From: Nitrospirota bacterium
GTDB taxonomy: Bacteria; Nitrospirota; Nitrospiria; Nitrospirales; NS-4
Assembly: GCA_005877565.1 (NCBI GenBank)
Contig: VBOK01000025.1
Span: forward strand, 1-7,880
Reading direction: 5' to 3'
Length of the DNA: 7,880 nucleotides
Part shown: positions 1 to 7,196 of the stretch, piece after piece
Numbering within the stretch: the stretch's first letter is position 1
How the letters are laid out: the number at the start of each line of letters is the position of its first letter
The notes under the pieces: generated by a model
Seen by the model: only the letters and a program-made list of their open reading frames with translations
What the model was told of the DNA's origin: nothing
The model's database searches: none
Made by a program: the position numbers and the translations under genes

Positions 1-1532
1 GGTTCTTTCAGAAGGACCGTGTGGACCTGATCCGCATGTCGGGATTTTCCGAAAAGGTGGAACTGGGGGTCATCGGCGCGGTCAAGCTCGACCCTACCGT
101 AGTCATGCGAGTCGAACTGCCGGATCAGAAGGCGCCGATTCCGGAGGGGCTGTACTTCAGGGGCGCGGCCTACGACACCTATGACGGCCGCTCCTGGGCC
201 AACCGGTTGGCGGCTCGGCGGATCCTGAGCCGCACCCCCGACGGCGGGTTCATGGTGCCTTCCGAACAGACGCTGGCCGTTCCCGAGTCGGCCGTGCTGC
301 GTCAGGAGATCCTCATCGAGGCGCTCGACACGACTGTGCTGTTCGGGGTGTCGTTTGTGGAGTCGGTCAAAGGCAATTTCGTGGTGGTGCAGATGGACGG
401 GATGCGGGGGCTCTACCTGTCATATCCCCCCTCCGCGCGCTTCCAGTACAGCGTGCGCTCGATTCCCGGCCGCCTGCTGGAGGCCGATCGCGCCGCGCCG
501 TCCTTCATCTATCCTGCGTTCATCCAGGAACATTACCTCCAGTTGCCAGATACCAGCCCGCGCGTGGCGGTGTTGGCCCGCGAGGTGACCAGCGCCGCGT
601 CCACTCCGTACGGGAGGGCCCGGGCGATCGAGCAGCACCTCCGCCGGAGTTACCAGTACAGTCTCGACGTCGGAACGGCCGTGTCGGCTGATCCCGTGGA
701 GGACTTCCTGTTCACCCGGAAGACCGGCTACTGCGAGCACTATGCGACGGCGATGGTCGTGCTGCTCCGGACCTTGGGGATCCCCGCACGCCTAGTCACC
801 GGCTTTCTCCCTGGGGCGTGGAACGACTTCGGCAATTACTACACGATCCGACAGCAAGATGCGCACGCCTGGGTGGAAGTGTATTTTCCCCGCTCCGGCT
901 GGGTGACGTTTGACCCGACGCCCTCTGTGCCCGCTGTTGTGCCTTCCTGGGTGTGGTGGAACATCGGCAAAATCGTGGACTCGATCCGGCTCCGGTGGGA
1001 CCGCTACGTGGTCCAGTACAGTTTCCGTGATCAAATGGCGGCGGCAAAGTCGCTCCGGGATCGGAGCGAGAAGGTGCGCTCGGACATGTCCGACTTCGTG
1101 TCAGCCGTCACGCGCGGACTGGCGTCTGCGCGGGCCTGGCTGGTTGAATTGGCGCGCGTGCGCGGGTGGGACCTTGCGATGGGACTGGCGGCTGGCACGC
1201 TCGTGATCGGCATGGTCCTCGCCGTGATCCTGCGCGGGCCGGGGCTCCGGCGGCAACAACTGGATCCCCGCACGCCCCGGCAGGTCGCTGCCATTCAGCT
1301 CTATAGCCGGATGCTGCGGATCCTGCAAGCCCGCGGGCTGCAGAAGTCCCCTGGGGCAACCCCGCTGGAATTCGCCAGACAGGTGGCGCGCGAATGGCGG
1401 GACGCTGCCCCCTTTGTGCGTCCCCTGACTGACCTCTATTGCCATGTCCGCTTCGGGCGGGGCTCGCTCTCGTCGGATGAAACGCGAAAGGGTCACGATC
1501 TGCTTGCCCGGCTGCGCGCCGTCAGGCGGTAG
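1..1532 (+). CDS. Membrane-anchored transglutaminase-like protein (TgaA type), 5' end outside window
   Basis: The reading frame is open from the first bases (first complete codon at 3), so the GTG at 21 is probably internal and the true start lies upstream. The family (DUF3488, transglutaminase core, DUF4129) usually has about 650-700 residues with several N-terminal membrane helices; those helices are missing here because they lie before the window. The transglutaminase core is clear: Cys in GYCEHYATAM (codon 732-734), His in DAHAWVEVYF (864-866) and Asp in FDPTP (912-914) form the expected Cys-His-Asp triad. A single hydrophobic segment at about 1167-1236 (LAMGLAAGTLVIGMVLAVIL) is followed by a charged helical C-terminal domain of the DUF4129 kind. 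The protein is probably anchored in the inner membrane with the core facing outward. Its substrate is unknown; family members may be proteases or crosslinking enzymes. Relatives often sit beside MoxR ATPase and DUF58 genes, which would lie upstream. The stop is TAG at 1530. Confidence 0.9.
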   Translation, partial: FFQKDRVDLIRMSGFSEKVELGVIGAVKLDPTVVMRVELPDQKAPIPEGLYFRGAAYDTYDGRSWANRLAARRILSRTPDGGFMVPSEQTLAVPESAVLRQEILIEALDTTVLFGVSFVESVKGNFVVVQMDGMRGLYLSYPPSARFQYSVRSIPGRLLEADRAAPSFIYPAFIQEHYLQLPDTSPRVAVLAREVTSAASTPYGRARAIEQHLRRSYQYSLDVGTAVSADPVEDFLFTRKTGYCEHYATAMVVLLRTLGIPARLVTGFLPGAWNDFGNYYTIRQQDAHAWVEVYFPRSGWVTFDPTPSVPAVVPSWVWWNIGKIVDSIRLRWDRYVVQYSFRDQMAAAKSLRDRSEKVRSDMSDFVSAVTRGLASARAWLVELARVRGWDLAMGLAAGTLVIGMVLAVILRGPGLRRQQLDPRTPRQVAAIQLYSRMLRILQARGLQKSPGATPLEFARQVAREWRDAAPFVRPLTDLYCHVRFGRGSLSSDETRKGHDLLARLRAVRR

Positions 1533-1551
1533 CGCTCGGTTTCGCCTCTCC

Positions 1552-1580
1552 TTGACAGGGTAGGGGGGGGAGACTACGAT
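1552..1580 (+). promoter_or_regulatory. Sigma70-type promoter for the nfeD-slipin-ktrB-ktrA cluster
   Basis: A perfect -35 hexamer TTGACA (1552-1557) is separated by exactly 17 bp from TACGAT (1575-1580), a five-of-six match to the -10 consensus. Transcription would start near 1587, leaving a leader of about 14 nt before the ATG at 1601. The spacer contains eight consecutive G (1563-1570). The promoter lies in the short gap just after the transglutaminase stop codon, which fits a separate start for the downstream cluster. It is a sequence match only and has not been shown to be active. Confidence 0.7.
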
Positions 1581-1600
1581 ACCTCTAGACTGAGTTGATC

Positions 1601-2835
1601 ATGGCAAGCAGACCACAGGCCTCTCATTTGCCATTCCTTCGATTCACGCTTTCTCTCCTTCTCAGCGGCTGCCTTCTCTTGTCAGGCTCGGCCGGGTTTG
1701 GTAAGTCTGAAGACAACGCACCAGGGGTGGTGTACGTGGGGACCTATGAGGGCGTGATCAATCCGGTGACCGCCGAATACTTCAATCGGGTACTGACGGA
1801 CGCCCAGGAGGCGGGGGCCGCGGCCGTCGTCCTTCGTCTGGACACGCCAGGTGGGCTCGATACTTCCATGCGGCTGATCATCAAAGACATCACGGCCTCC
1901 CCGATCCCGGTGATCGTCTATGTCGCGCCGAGCGGCGGGAGGGCGGCTTCGGCGGGGGTATTCATCCTCTATTCGGCGCACATTGCGGCCATGGCGCCGG
2001 GCACGAACGTGGGCGCGGCCCATCCCGTGGCAATGGGGGGCGGCGAGATGGACGCTGTGATGAAGGCCAAGGTGGAGAACGATGCCGCAGCCTATATCAA
2101 GTCCATCGCCGAGAAGCGGGGGCGAAACGTCCAGTGGGCGGAAGATGCGGTGCGCAAGAGCGTGTCGGTGACGGAGAAGGAAGCCTTGTCGTTGAAGGTG
2201 ATCGACCTGATTGCGGACGACGTACCCGCTCTGTTAGCAGCTGTGGATGGCCGGGAGGTCGTGACGGGCGCCGGCAAGGTCGTGCTTCGGACGAAGGGGG
2301 CCCGGTTGAGCTGTACAATCCGGGCGCCATCCTGCCCGGGATCGTCGGGGCCATCAGCCTCATCCTGGCCTTTTATTCCCTTCAGACCCTGCCGATCAAC
2401 TACGCGGGCGTGCTGCTCATCCTCCTGGGCATTGTGCTGTTCATTCTCGAGATCAAGGTGACGAGCTACGGTCTCCTCACTCTGGGGGGAATAGCCTCGA
2501 TGGTCCTGGGAGCCCTCTTGCTGGTGAAGACCGACGCGCCCTTCCTGAAAGTATCTCTGTCGGTCATCATCCCGACAGTGGTGACCTTCGGCGCCCTGCT
2601 CATGATCGTGGTCTGGATGGCCGTAAAGGCACAGTTACGCCGGCCGGTGACTGGGTCCGAGGGCATGGTCGGCAGCGTCGCCGTCGCCAAGACCGATCTG
2701 GCCCCGCGCGGGAAGGTGTTCCTGCAGGGGGAGATCTGGGACGCGGTCAGTGAGGAGCCGCTCCGGGAAGGGGAAGAAGCCGAGGTGAAGGCCGTCGCCG
2801 GCCTTACGCTGACCGTGCGACCGCACCGCAAGTAA
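1601..2835 (+). pseudogene. NfeD-family membrane serine protease (ClpP class), frame disrupted near 2300
   Basis: This is the long NfeD type: an N-terminal ClpP-like protease, membrane helices, then an OB-fold. The ATG at 1601 is preferred over an in-frame TTG at 1595 because GAG at 1592-1594 is then 6 nt away. Residues 1-32 form a signal peptide; LSGC (21-24) resembles a lipobox but hydrophobic residues follow it. Ser117 in GGRAASAGVF and Lys157 in KAKVENDAAAYIKS match the Ser-Lys dyad of archaeal PH1510. The frame is good to about codon 234 (base 2302); it then reads 52 unrelated residues to TGA at 2461. The family sequence resumes in another frame at ELYNPG (2308) and runs through four hydrophobic segments to an OB-fold ending VKAVAGLTLTVRP, stop TAA 2833. 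Relatives have an extra stretch with a helix (P-iAyLL-llG) between these parts, so a deletion rather than a one-base slip is likely. A truncated secreted protease could still be made. Assembly or sequencing error is the main alternative. Confidence 0.85.
2297..2308 (+). other. Junction of frame change and probable deletion in nfeD
   Basis: Upstream of this point the protease frame reads VVLRTKGA; downstream a different frame reads ELYNPGAILPGIVG. The two halves are both recognisable NfeD sequence but lie directly against each other. From memory of the family, a linker and one membrane helix of about 35-45 residues should separate them, so a missing length that is not a multiple of three would explain both the gap and the frame change. 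The junction is a G/C run (five G then three C at 2296-2303), a context prone to replication, sequencing or assembly errors. Confidence 0.65.
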
Positions 2836-2855
2836 TCACGAGAGGAGTTGCGAAG

Positions 2856-3602
2856 ATGCCGTATCTCATCCCACTCATTCTGGCGGCTGTCATCATCTAT
2901 AACAGCATTAAAATCCTGATGGAGTACGAACGCGGGGTGATCTTTCTTCTTGGCAAGTTCGATAAGGTCAAAGGCCCGGGCATAATCTTTGTGTTTCCGA
3001 TCATTCAGAAAATGCTCCGGGTGAATCTCCAGACCGTCACGATGGAGGTGCCGGCGCAGGACGTGATCACCCGCGACAACGTGTCGGTCAAGGTCACTGC
3101 CGTGATCTTCTTCCGGGTGGTCGATCCCCAGCGGGCGATCCTGGCCGTGCAGGATTACCTCTATTCGACCTCCCAGATCGCCCAGACGACTCTGCGGAGT
3201 GTGCTGGGCCAGAGCCAGTTGGACGAGTTGCTGTCCAAGAGGGAACAGATCAACGTCGAGCTGCAACGGATCATTGATCAGCAGACCGAGCCCTGGGGTG
3301 TCAAGGTCTCGGCGGTGGAGGTTAAGAATGTGGACCTGCCGCAGGAGATGCTCCGCGCCATTGCCAAGCAGGCCGAGGCCGAGCGCGAGCGGCGTGCCAA
3401 GGTCATTCATGCCGAAGGAGAGTTCCAGGCTGCCCAGAAGCTCTTTGAGGCCGCGGATATCATTGCGCGCAATCCAATGGCTTTGCAGCTCCGGTTCCTC
3501 CAAACGCTGGTGGAGGTGGCGTCCGAGAAGAACTCGACGACGATCTTTCCCATCCCCATCGACATCATCTCCCCCTTCATCCAGGCTATGAAAAAGTCCT
3601 GA
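2856..3602 (+). CDS. Slipin / stomatin-like SPFH-domain membrane protein
   Basis: This 248-residue protein is a bacterial slipin (p-stomatin, PH1511-like), a membrane scaffold that oligomerises and organises membrane domains. It begins with one hydrophobic segment (residues 3-20), then MEYERGVIFLLGKF, the classic start of the SPFH domain, which extends to about residue 185 (PGIIFVFPII, then the conserved DVITRDNVSVKVTAVIFFRV). A charged coiled-coil segment (AEAERERRAKVIHAEGE, from about 173) follows. The C-terminus holds the hydrophobic segment TTIFPIPIDII (228-238), comparable to the region that NfeD protease cleaves in archaeal stomatin. The ATG at 2856 has a strong AGGAG (2843-2847) 8 nt upstream. 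It starts 20 bp after the nfeD stop, the usual nfeD-slipin pairing. The length is normal for the family and no defect is seen, so it may still work even if its protease partner is broken. Confidence 0.93.
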   Translation: MPYLIPLILAAVIIYNSIKILMEYERGVIFLLGKFDKVKGPGIIFVFPIIQKMLRVNLQTVTMEVPAQDVITRDNVSVKVTAVIFFRVVDPQRAILAVQDYLYSTSQIAQTTLRSVLGQSQLDELLSKREQINVELQRIIDQQTEPWGVKVSAVEVKNVDLPQEMLRAIAKQAEAERERRAKVIHAEGEFQAAQKLFEAADIIARNPMALQLRFLQTLVEVASEKNSTTIFPIPIDIISPFIQAMKKS

Positions 3603-3613
3603 ACATCCCGTTC

Positions 3614-5014
3614 ATGGAGCAGGCGCTGACTTATCGCGGGGTGGCCAGAAAGGCCTTGGACTGGGTCCGAGAGTCCCGGTACACCAGCACTCAGATTGTG
3701 ATCGGGGCATTTTTGGCTCTGATTCTGGTCGGCACCCTCCTCCTGATGCTCCCCTTTGCCACGACGGGCCCGGGCATCCGGTTCGTGGATGCGCTCTTCA
3801 CGATGACCTCGGCCATCTGCGTCACCGGGCTGATCGTCTTGGACACCCCGAAAGATTTCACACTGTTCGGTCAACTGGTCATCCTTCTGGGCATGCAAAT
3901 AGGAGGGCTCGGCTATTCAGCGACTGCCACGCTCCTGCTGTTGGCGCTAGGCCGCCGCATCGGCCTGCGGGAGCGCATGATGATGATGGAAGTCCTGAAC
4001 ACGTTGAGCATGGAGGGCCTTGTGCGGTTTGTGAAGGTCATCGTGGCAATCACGCTCATCGTGGAAGGCGTCGGGGCACTGATCCTCACGATCCGGTTCT
4101 CCTTCGACATGGATGTCCTGCGCGCTTTCTACTTCGGAGTCTTCCATGCGGTCTCGGCCTTCAACAATGCTGGGTTCTCCCTGTTCTCCGAGAACTTCGC
4201 CTTGCTGGCGTACCGGACGGACCTGATCGTCAACCTGACGATCACGACCCTGATCGTGTTGGGGGGGATCGGATTTCTCGTCTATCGAGATATTCTGGAG
4301 AATCTGCGTGGCCAACGGTTTCGTCTTTCAACCCATACCAAGTTGGCCGTGCTGGTTTCGGTGTTGCTGATCGTCGGGGGAACGGTCGGGATTTGGGCCT
4401 TTGAGGTGCAGAATGAAAAGACGCTGGCGCCAATGTCCTTCGGCAATCAGATCCTCGTGGCCTACTTTCATTCGATCTCGGCCAGGACAGCAGGGTTTAA
4501 CACGATCGATATCGGGCTCGTCAGCACCGCCACGCTCTATTTTCTCATCCTCTTGATGATCATCGGGGCCTCACCGGGCGGGACTGGAGGAGGGATCAAG
4601 ACGACGACCTTCGGGATCATCTGCGCGGCGATCTGGGCAACATTGAAGGGGCAAGCCGATGTCATGATGTTCCACCGGCGGATTCCCCAGGAGATCGTCC
4701 ACAAAGCGTTCGTGCTGTCAGCCCTGGCGTTTGGGCTGGTCACCGGTTTCACCATGATGCTGTCATACTTGGAGGACCAGAAGTTCATCCGCATCATGTT
4801 CGAGGTCGCGTCGGCGGCCGGGACTGTGGGACTGTCAACGGGAAACGGCGGCGTGCTGAGCCTGTCAGGGTTGTTCAGCGATTTCGGCAAGTTCATCATC
4901 ATCATCACGATGTTTCTGGGGCGGTTGGGCCCCCTTACCATCGGGCTTTTTGCCATCAGGAGCCACGAGGACTTGCATTACCGGTACCCGGAAGCACGGG
5001 TCGTGATAGGATAA
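3614..5014 (+). CDS. ktrB: Potassium uptake channel subunit, KtrB/TrkH family
   Basis: This 466-residue inner-membrane protein is the ion-conducting subunit of a Ktr/Trk-type potassium uptake system. It shows the four M1-P-M2 repeats of the superfamily, each with its selectivity-filter glycine: TSAICVTGL (Gly72), SAFNNAGF (Gly187), SISARTAGF (Gly294) and ASAAGTVGLS (Gly406). The glycine-rich loop GASPGGTGGGIKTTT (318-332) matches the intramembrane gating loop of KtrB/TrkH. The length and the SARTAGFNTID motif favour KtrB over the slightly longer TrkH, and the next gene is the matching small RCK regulator. The ATG at 3614 lies 11 bp after the slipin stop and has no clear Shine-Dalgarno sequence, so it may be translated by coupling to the slipin. 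A GTG at 3641 is a weaker alternative start. The stop is TAA at 5012. Naming it ktrB rather than trkH is an inference. Confidence 0.92.
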   Translation: MEQALTYRGVARKALDWVRESRYTSTQIVIGAFLALILVGTLLLMLPFATTGPGIRFVDALFTMTSAICVTGLIVLDTPKDFTLFGQLVILLGMQIGGLGYSATATLLLLALGRRIGLRERMMMMEVLNTLSMEGLVRFVKVIVAITLIVEGVGALILTIRFSFDMDVLRAFYFGVFHAVSAFNNAGFSLFSENFALLAYRTDLIVNLTITTLIVLGGIGFLVYRDILENLRGQRFRLSTHTKLAVLVSVLLIVGGTVGIWAFEVQNEKTLAPMSFGNQILVAYFHSISARTAGFNTIDIGLVSTATLYFLILLMIIGASPGGTGGGIKTTTFGIICAAIWATLKGQADVMMFHRRIPQEIVHKAFVLSALAFGLVTGFTMMLSYLEDQKFIRIMFEVASAAGTVGLSTGNGGVLSLSGLFSDFGKFIIIITMFLGRLGPLTIGLFAIRSHEDLHYRYPEARVVIG

Positions 5015-5037
5015 GCCCAGGACGAGCACATACCGGT

Positions 5038-5044
5038 GGAGGTG
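5038..5044 (+). promoter_or_regulatory. Strong ribosome binding site of ktrA
   Basis: GGAGGTG lies 5 nt before the ATG at 5050. It is much stronger than anything ahead of the ktrB start, which suggests that the regulatory subunit is translated independently and possibly more efficiently than the channel subunit, in line with a ring of several regulators serving each channel dimer. Confidence 0.75.
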
Positions 5045-5049
5045 AATAC

Positions 5050-5739
5050 ATGAAACGTCAGGTGGCAGTTATCGGGCTGGGCCGCTTTGGGTATGGAGTC
5101 GCCGAGACGCTAGTCAAGGAAGGGTGCGAGGTGGTGGCTATCGATACAGATCCGGAGAAAATCCAGGCCATCAGCGACTTGGCGACGTTCGCCGTCCAGT
5201 GCGACGCGACCGACGAGAAAGCCCTCAAGGCCATCAGCGTGCAGAACGTAGATGTAGCCGTGGTGAGCATTGGCGAGAACATCGAGGCCAGCATCCTCAT
5301 TGTGCAGACCTTGAAGGAGATGGGCATCAAGCAGATCATTGCCAAAGGGGTCACCGCCCAACATGGCAAGATCCTGAAGAATCTCGGCGTGTCGGAAGTC
5401 ATCTTTCCGGAGCGCGATGCCGCCATCCGGCTAGCCCGGCGACTGGTGTCCCCGAACGTGCTGGAGTACTTGGAGCTCGCCCCGGGCTTTAGCGTCGAGG
5501 AGCTGACCGTCCCGGACCATATGTCAGGGCTTCGCCTGCGTGAGGCTAAGATTCAGGAGGCCTACAATGTTAACCTCATCGGCATCCGGAAGAAGGTGAC
5601 GCGAATGGTCAAGGGACGGATGACCACTGATGAGGTGTTCAATGTGACCCCCTCCCTTGACGATGTCATCGAAAAGGGCGACATCCTCGTCCTCGTGGGC
5701 AAACAGGAAGATCTGCAGCGGCTGACCAAATCCGAATAA
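5050..5739 (+). CDS. ktrA: Cytosolic RCK regulatory subunit of potassium uptake, KtrA/TrkA family
   Basis: This 229-residue protein is the nucleotide-binding gate regulator of the adjacent channel. The N-terminal Rossmann-type RCK_N domain starts at once with VAVIGLGRFGYGVA, giving the GxGxxG motif (Gly9, Gly11, Gly14), followed by an acidic residue at the end of the second strand (Asp32 in VVAIDTDPEK) and CDATDEKAL at 51-59. GENIEAS (75-81) and FPERDAAIRLA (119-129) are conserved in KtrA. A TrkA_C domain occupies about residues 138-225. KtrA has one RCK_N and one RCK_C and about 220 residues, while enterobacterial TrkA is a tandem duplication of about 458, so the KtrA form fits. Such proteins assemble as octameric rings on the channel and respond to ATP/ADP or NAD(H). 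It begins 35 bp after ktrB and stops with TAA at 5737. Confidence 0.94.
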   Translation: MKRQVAVIGLGRFGYGVAETLVKEGCEVVAIDTDPEKIQAISDLATFAVQCDATDEKALKAISVQNVDVAVVSIGENIEASILIVQTLKEMGIKQIIAKGVTAQHGKILKNLGVSEVIFPERDAAIRLARRLVSPNVLEYLELAPGFSVEELTVPDHMSGLRLREAKIQEAYNVNLIGIRKKVTRMVKGRMTTDEVFNVTPSLDDVIEKGDILVLVGKQEDLQRLTKSE

Positions 5740-5742
5740 CCG

Positions 5743-5775
5743 CCCGGAAGTCCAGAAGATTCTTCCCGGGTTGCC
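5743..5775 (+). terminator. Possible weak terminator after ktrA
   Basis: CCCGGAAG (5743-5750) can pair with CTTCCCGGG (5762-5770), with one bulged C and an 11-nt loop. The following bases (TTGCCCTTG) are only moderately T-rich, so termination would be inefficient or factor-assisted. Its position 3 bp after the stop of the last gene of the cluster supports the call, but the sequence is not a textbook intrinsic terminator. Confidence 0.35.
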
Positions 5776-5832
5776 CTTGATCTTGCGCTCTCCCCTGGTT
5801 ATCCATACCTAAAGGTTGAAAGAAACTTGGTT

Positions 5833-5862
5833 TTGGTTCGCTCAGTTGAAGTATTTTATACA
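5833..5862 (+). promoter_or_regulatory. Candidate promoter for the sigma factor gene
   Basis: Within the AT-richer part of the 200-bp gap, TTGGTT (5833-5838) and TATACA (5857-5862) are 18 bp apart and resemble a relaxed sigma70 promoter. Overlapping T/A-rich hexamers (TATTTT at 5852) make the exact -10 uncertain. Transcription from here would start near 5869 and give a leader of about 70 nt that includes the hairpin at 5890-5911. Confidence 0.4.
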
Positions 5863-5889
5863 GTTTTTCAATGAGTTAGACGGCTTAAA

Positions 5890-5911
5890 CGATGAGAGAC
5901 TTTTTTCATCG
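5890..5911 (+). other. Hairpin or palindrome in the leader of the sigma factor gene
   Basis: CGATGAGA (5890-5897) pairs with TTTCATCG (5904-5911) through eight pairs, one of them G-U, around a 6-nt loop. It sits 16 nt before the GAGG ribosome binding site. It could be an RNA element affecting translation or a DNA operator; nothing in the sequence decides between them, and a stem of this size can arise by chance. Confidence 0.35.
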
Positions 5912-5927
5912 AAGGTATTAGACATCT

Positions 5928-5934
5928 GAGGGTG
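5928..5934 (+). promoter_or_regulatory. Ribosome binding site deciding the GTG start of the sigma factor
   Basis: GAGGGTG lies just upstream of the GTG at 5940, with GAGG ending 8 nt before it. There is no in-frame ATG nearby (the first Met after the start is residue 18), so this site supports a GTG start. Confidence 0.65.
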
Positions 5935-5939
5935 TTCAC

Positions 5940-7193
5940 GTGTCCGTAGAAGTGACAGAGGTTAAAGCGCTCAATGAGGACCCGATTGTGATGGATGATC
6001 TGACAAAAGACAAGGTGTTGCTGGAGGAAGACACCGAGACGGAAACACTACTGGTAGAGGCTGTGGAAGGCTCCGGCGCGGACGATCCCCAGGAGACGGT
6101 GCCGACTGAGACGAACCTTGCCGAACTGGAATGGCTGTATTTCCACTCCTTCGGCGCGAAGGCCTTGTTGACGCGTGAAGACGAAGTCGCGCTGGGGAAG
6201 CGGATTGAGCAGGGCGATCGGCAGGTGCGCCGCGCCCTCCGAATGGTTCTGTCCATCACGCGCGGGCTCCGCCAGACTGAATCGTTGAAGGCCTGCCAGT
6301 TGGACCTGAAGGCCGTGGTCGGTGTCAGCGGGCTCTCGGCGACGGATCTCGAAAAAGGGAAACGTGCCGTCCAGCAGGTCATCAAAGAGATCTGCGGGCC
6401 GAGTCGTCGAGTGACTCCCAAGGTTCGGCAAGTGAAGGCCGCCCTGAAGCAGTACCACAAAGGGTGGGCCCAACTGGAAAAGGCCAAGGAAGAAATGGTC
6501 CTGTCCAATCTGCGCCTGGTCGTGGACATCGCCAAGCACTACAACGGACGTGGTATGAACCTTCTGGATCTCGTCCAGGAAGGCAATATCGGCCTGATGA
6601 AAGCGGCGGAACGATTCGACCACCGGCGCGGGTTCAAGTTCAGCACCTATGCCACGTGGTGGATCCGCCAGGGGATCACCCGTGCGCTGGCGGATCAATC
6701 CCGCACCATCCGGGTGCCCGTGCACATGACCGAAGCATATCAGCGGGTCTCCAAGGCGACTCGTCGGCTGGCGCAGCGGCTCGGCCGGCAGCCTTCCATG
6801 GAGGAGGTGGCCGGCGCGGTCAAGACCTCGAGCGACAAGGTCGGACAGACGATCCAGGTCTTCCAAGACGTCGTCTCCCTGGAGCACCCGATCGGGGACG
6901 GGGAAACTCTCCTCGGGGACTTCATTCCTGACTGGGAGACCCCGCAGGCGGACAGCCAGGTCGGGCTCAAGGAGATGACGCGGGAAGTCGCGCGGGCGCT
7001 TGGTTCACTCAGTCCTCGCGAGGAAGCCGTGGTCCGCCTCCGGTTCGGCATCGGGCAGGGCGAGCCGATGACCCTGGAGGAAGTCGGCCGCACCTTGGGA
7101 GTCACCCGTGAACGGATTCGACAGATCGAGGAAAAGGCCTTGATGAAGCTGCGGGCTCCCGAGTTCCAGCAGATCCTCCGGCCCCTTCTGTAA
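5940..7193 (+). CDS. RNA polymerase sigma factor, sigma70 family (RpoD/RpoS-like, group 1/2)
   Basis: This 417-residue sigma factor directs RNA polymerase to promoters. The first 60 or so residues are acidic and low in complexity and do not look like a normal region 1.1. Region 1.2 follows (about 66-100, LYFHSFGAKALLTREDEVALGKR), then a short linker (101-183) in place of the long non-conserved region of large RpoD proteins. Region 2 (184-255) is nearly consensus: LRLVVDIAKHY, LLDLVQEGNIGLMKA, FSTYATWWIRQGITRA. Gln244 and Thr247 correspond to the -10-reading residues of RpoD, so it should read TATAAT-like -10 boxes. Region 3 starts at RVPVHMTE. Region 4 (about 351-410) has the helix-turn-helix TLEEVGRTLGVTRERIRQIE. 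The absence of a proper region 1.1 and the length suggest a group 2 (RpoS/SigB-like) rather than the principal factor, but this cannot be settled here. It starts at GTG 5940 and is monocistronic in appearance, with hairpins on both sides. Confidence 0.93.
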   Translation: MSVEVTEVKALNEDPIVMDDLTKDKVLLEEDTETETLLVEAVEGSGADDPQETVPTETNLAELEWLYFHSFGAKALLTREDEVALGKRIEQGDRQVRRALRMVLSITRGLRQTESLKACQLDLKAVVGVSGLSATDLEKGKRAVQQVIKEICGPSRRVTPKVRQVKAALKQYHKGWAQLEKAKEEMVLSNLRLVVDIAKHYNGRGMNLLDLVQEGNIGLMKAAERFDHRRGFKFSTYATWWIRQGITRALADQSRTIRVPVHMTEAYQRVSKATRRLAQRLGRQPSMEEVAGAVKTSSDKVGQTIQVFQDVVSLEHPIGDGETLLGDFIPDWETPQADSQVGLKEMTREVARALGSLSPREEAVVRLRFGIGQGEPMTLEEVGRTLGVTRERIRQIEEKALMKLRAPEFQQILRPLL

Positions 7194-7196
7194 AGC

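Noticed and set aside
1524..1547. Short inverted repeat AGGCG/CGCCT at the end of the transglutaminase gene
   Set aside because: The stem is only five to six pairs with a long loop and no T-tract, and it overlaps the stop codon; it is too weak to call a terminator.
2294..2310. Programmed ribosomal frameshift in nfeD
   Set aside because: There is no convincing slippery site with a downstream stem-loop, and a frameshift alone would not explain the missing conserved segment between the two halves.
2466..3503. Long antisense open frame of 345 codons opposite nfeD and slipin
   Set aside because: It lies wholly opposite recognisable coding sequence, resembles no family and is explained by the codon bias of GC-rich genes.
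4895..4906. Fourfold ATC repeat
   Set aside because: It encodes the IIII of a KtrB membrane helix in frame and is ordinary codon repetition. The ATG run near 3976, encoding MMMM, is the same.
6048..6887. Antisense open frame of 279 codons opposite the sigma factor gene
   Set aside because: The + strand product is an unmistakable sigma70 factor with conserved motifs throughout; the antisense frame is a compositional shadow.
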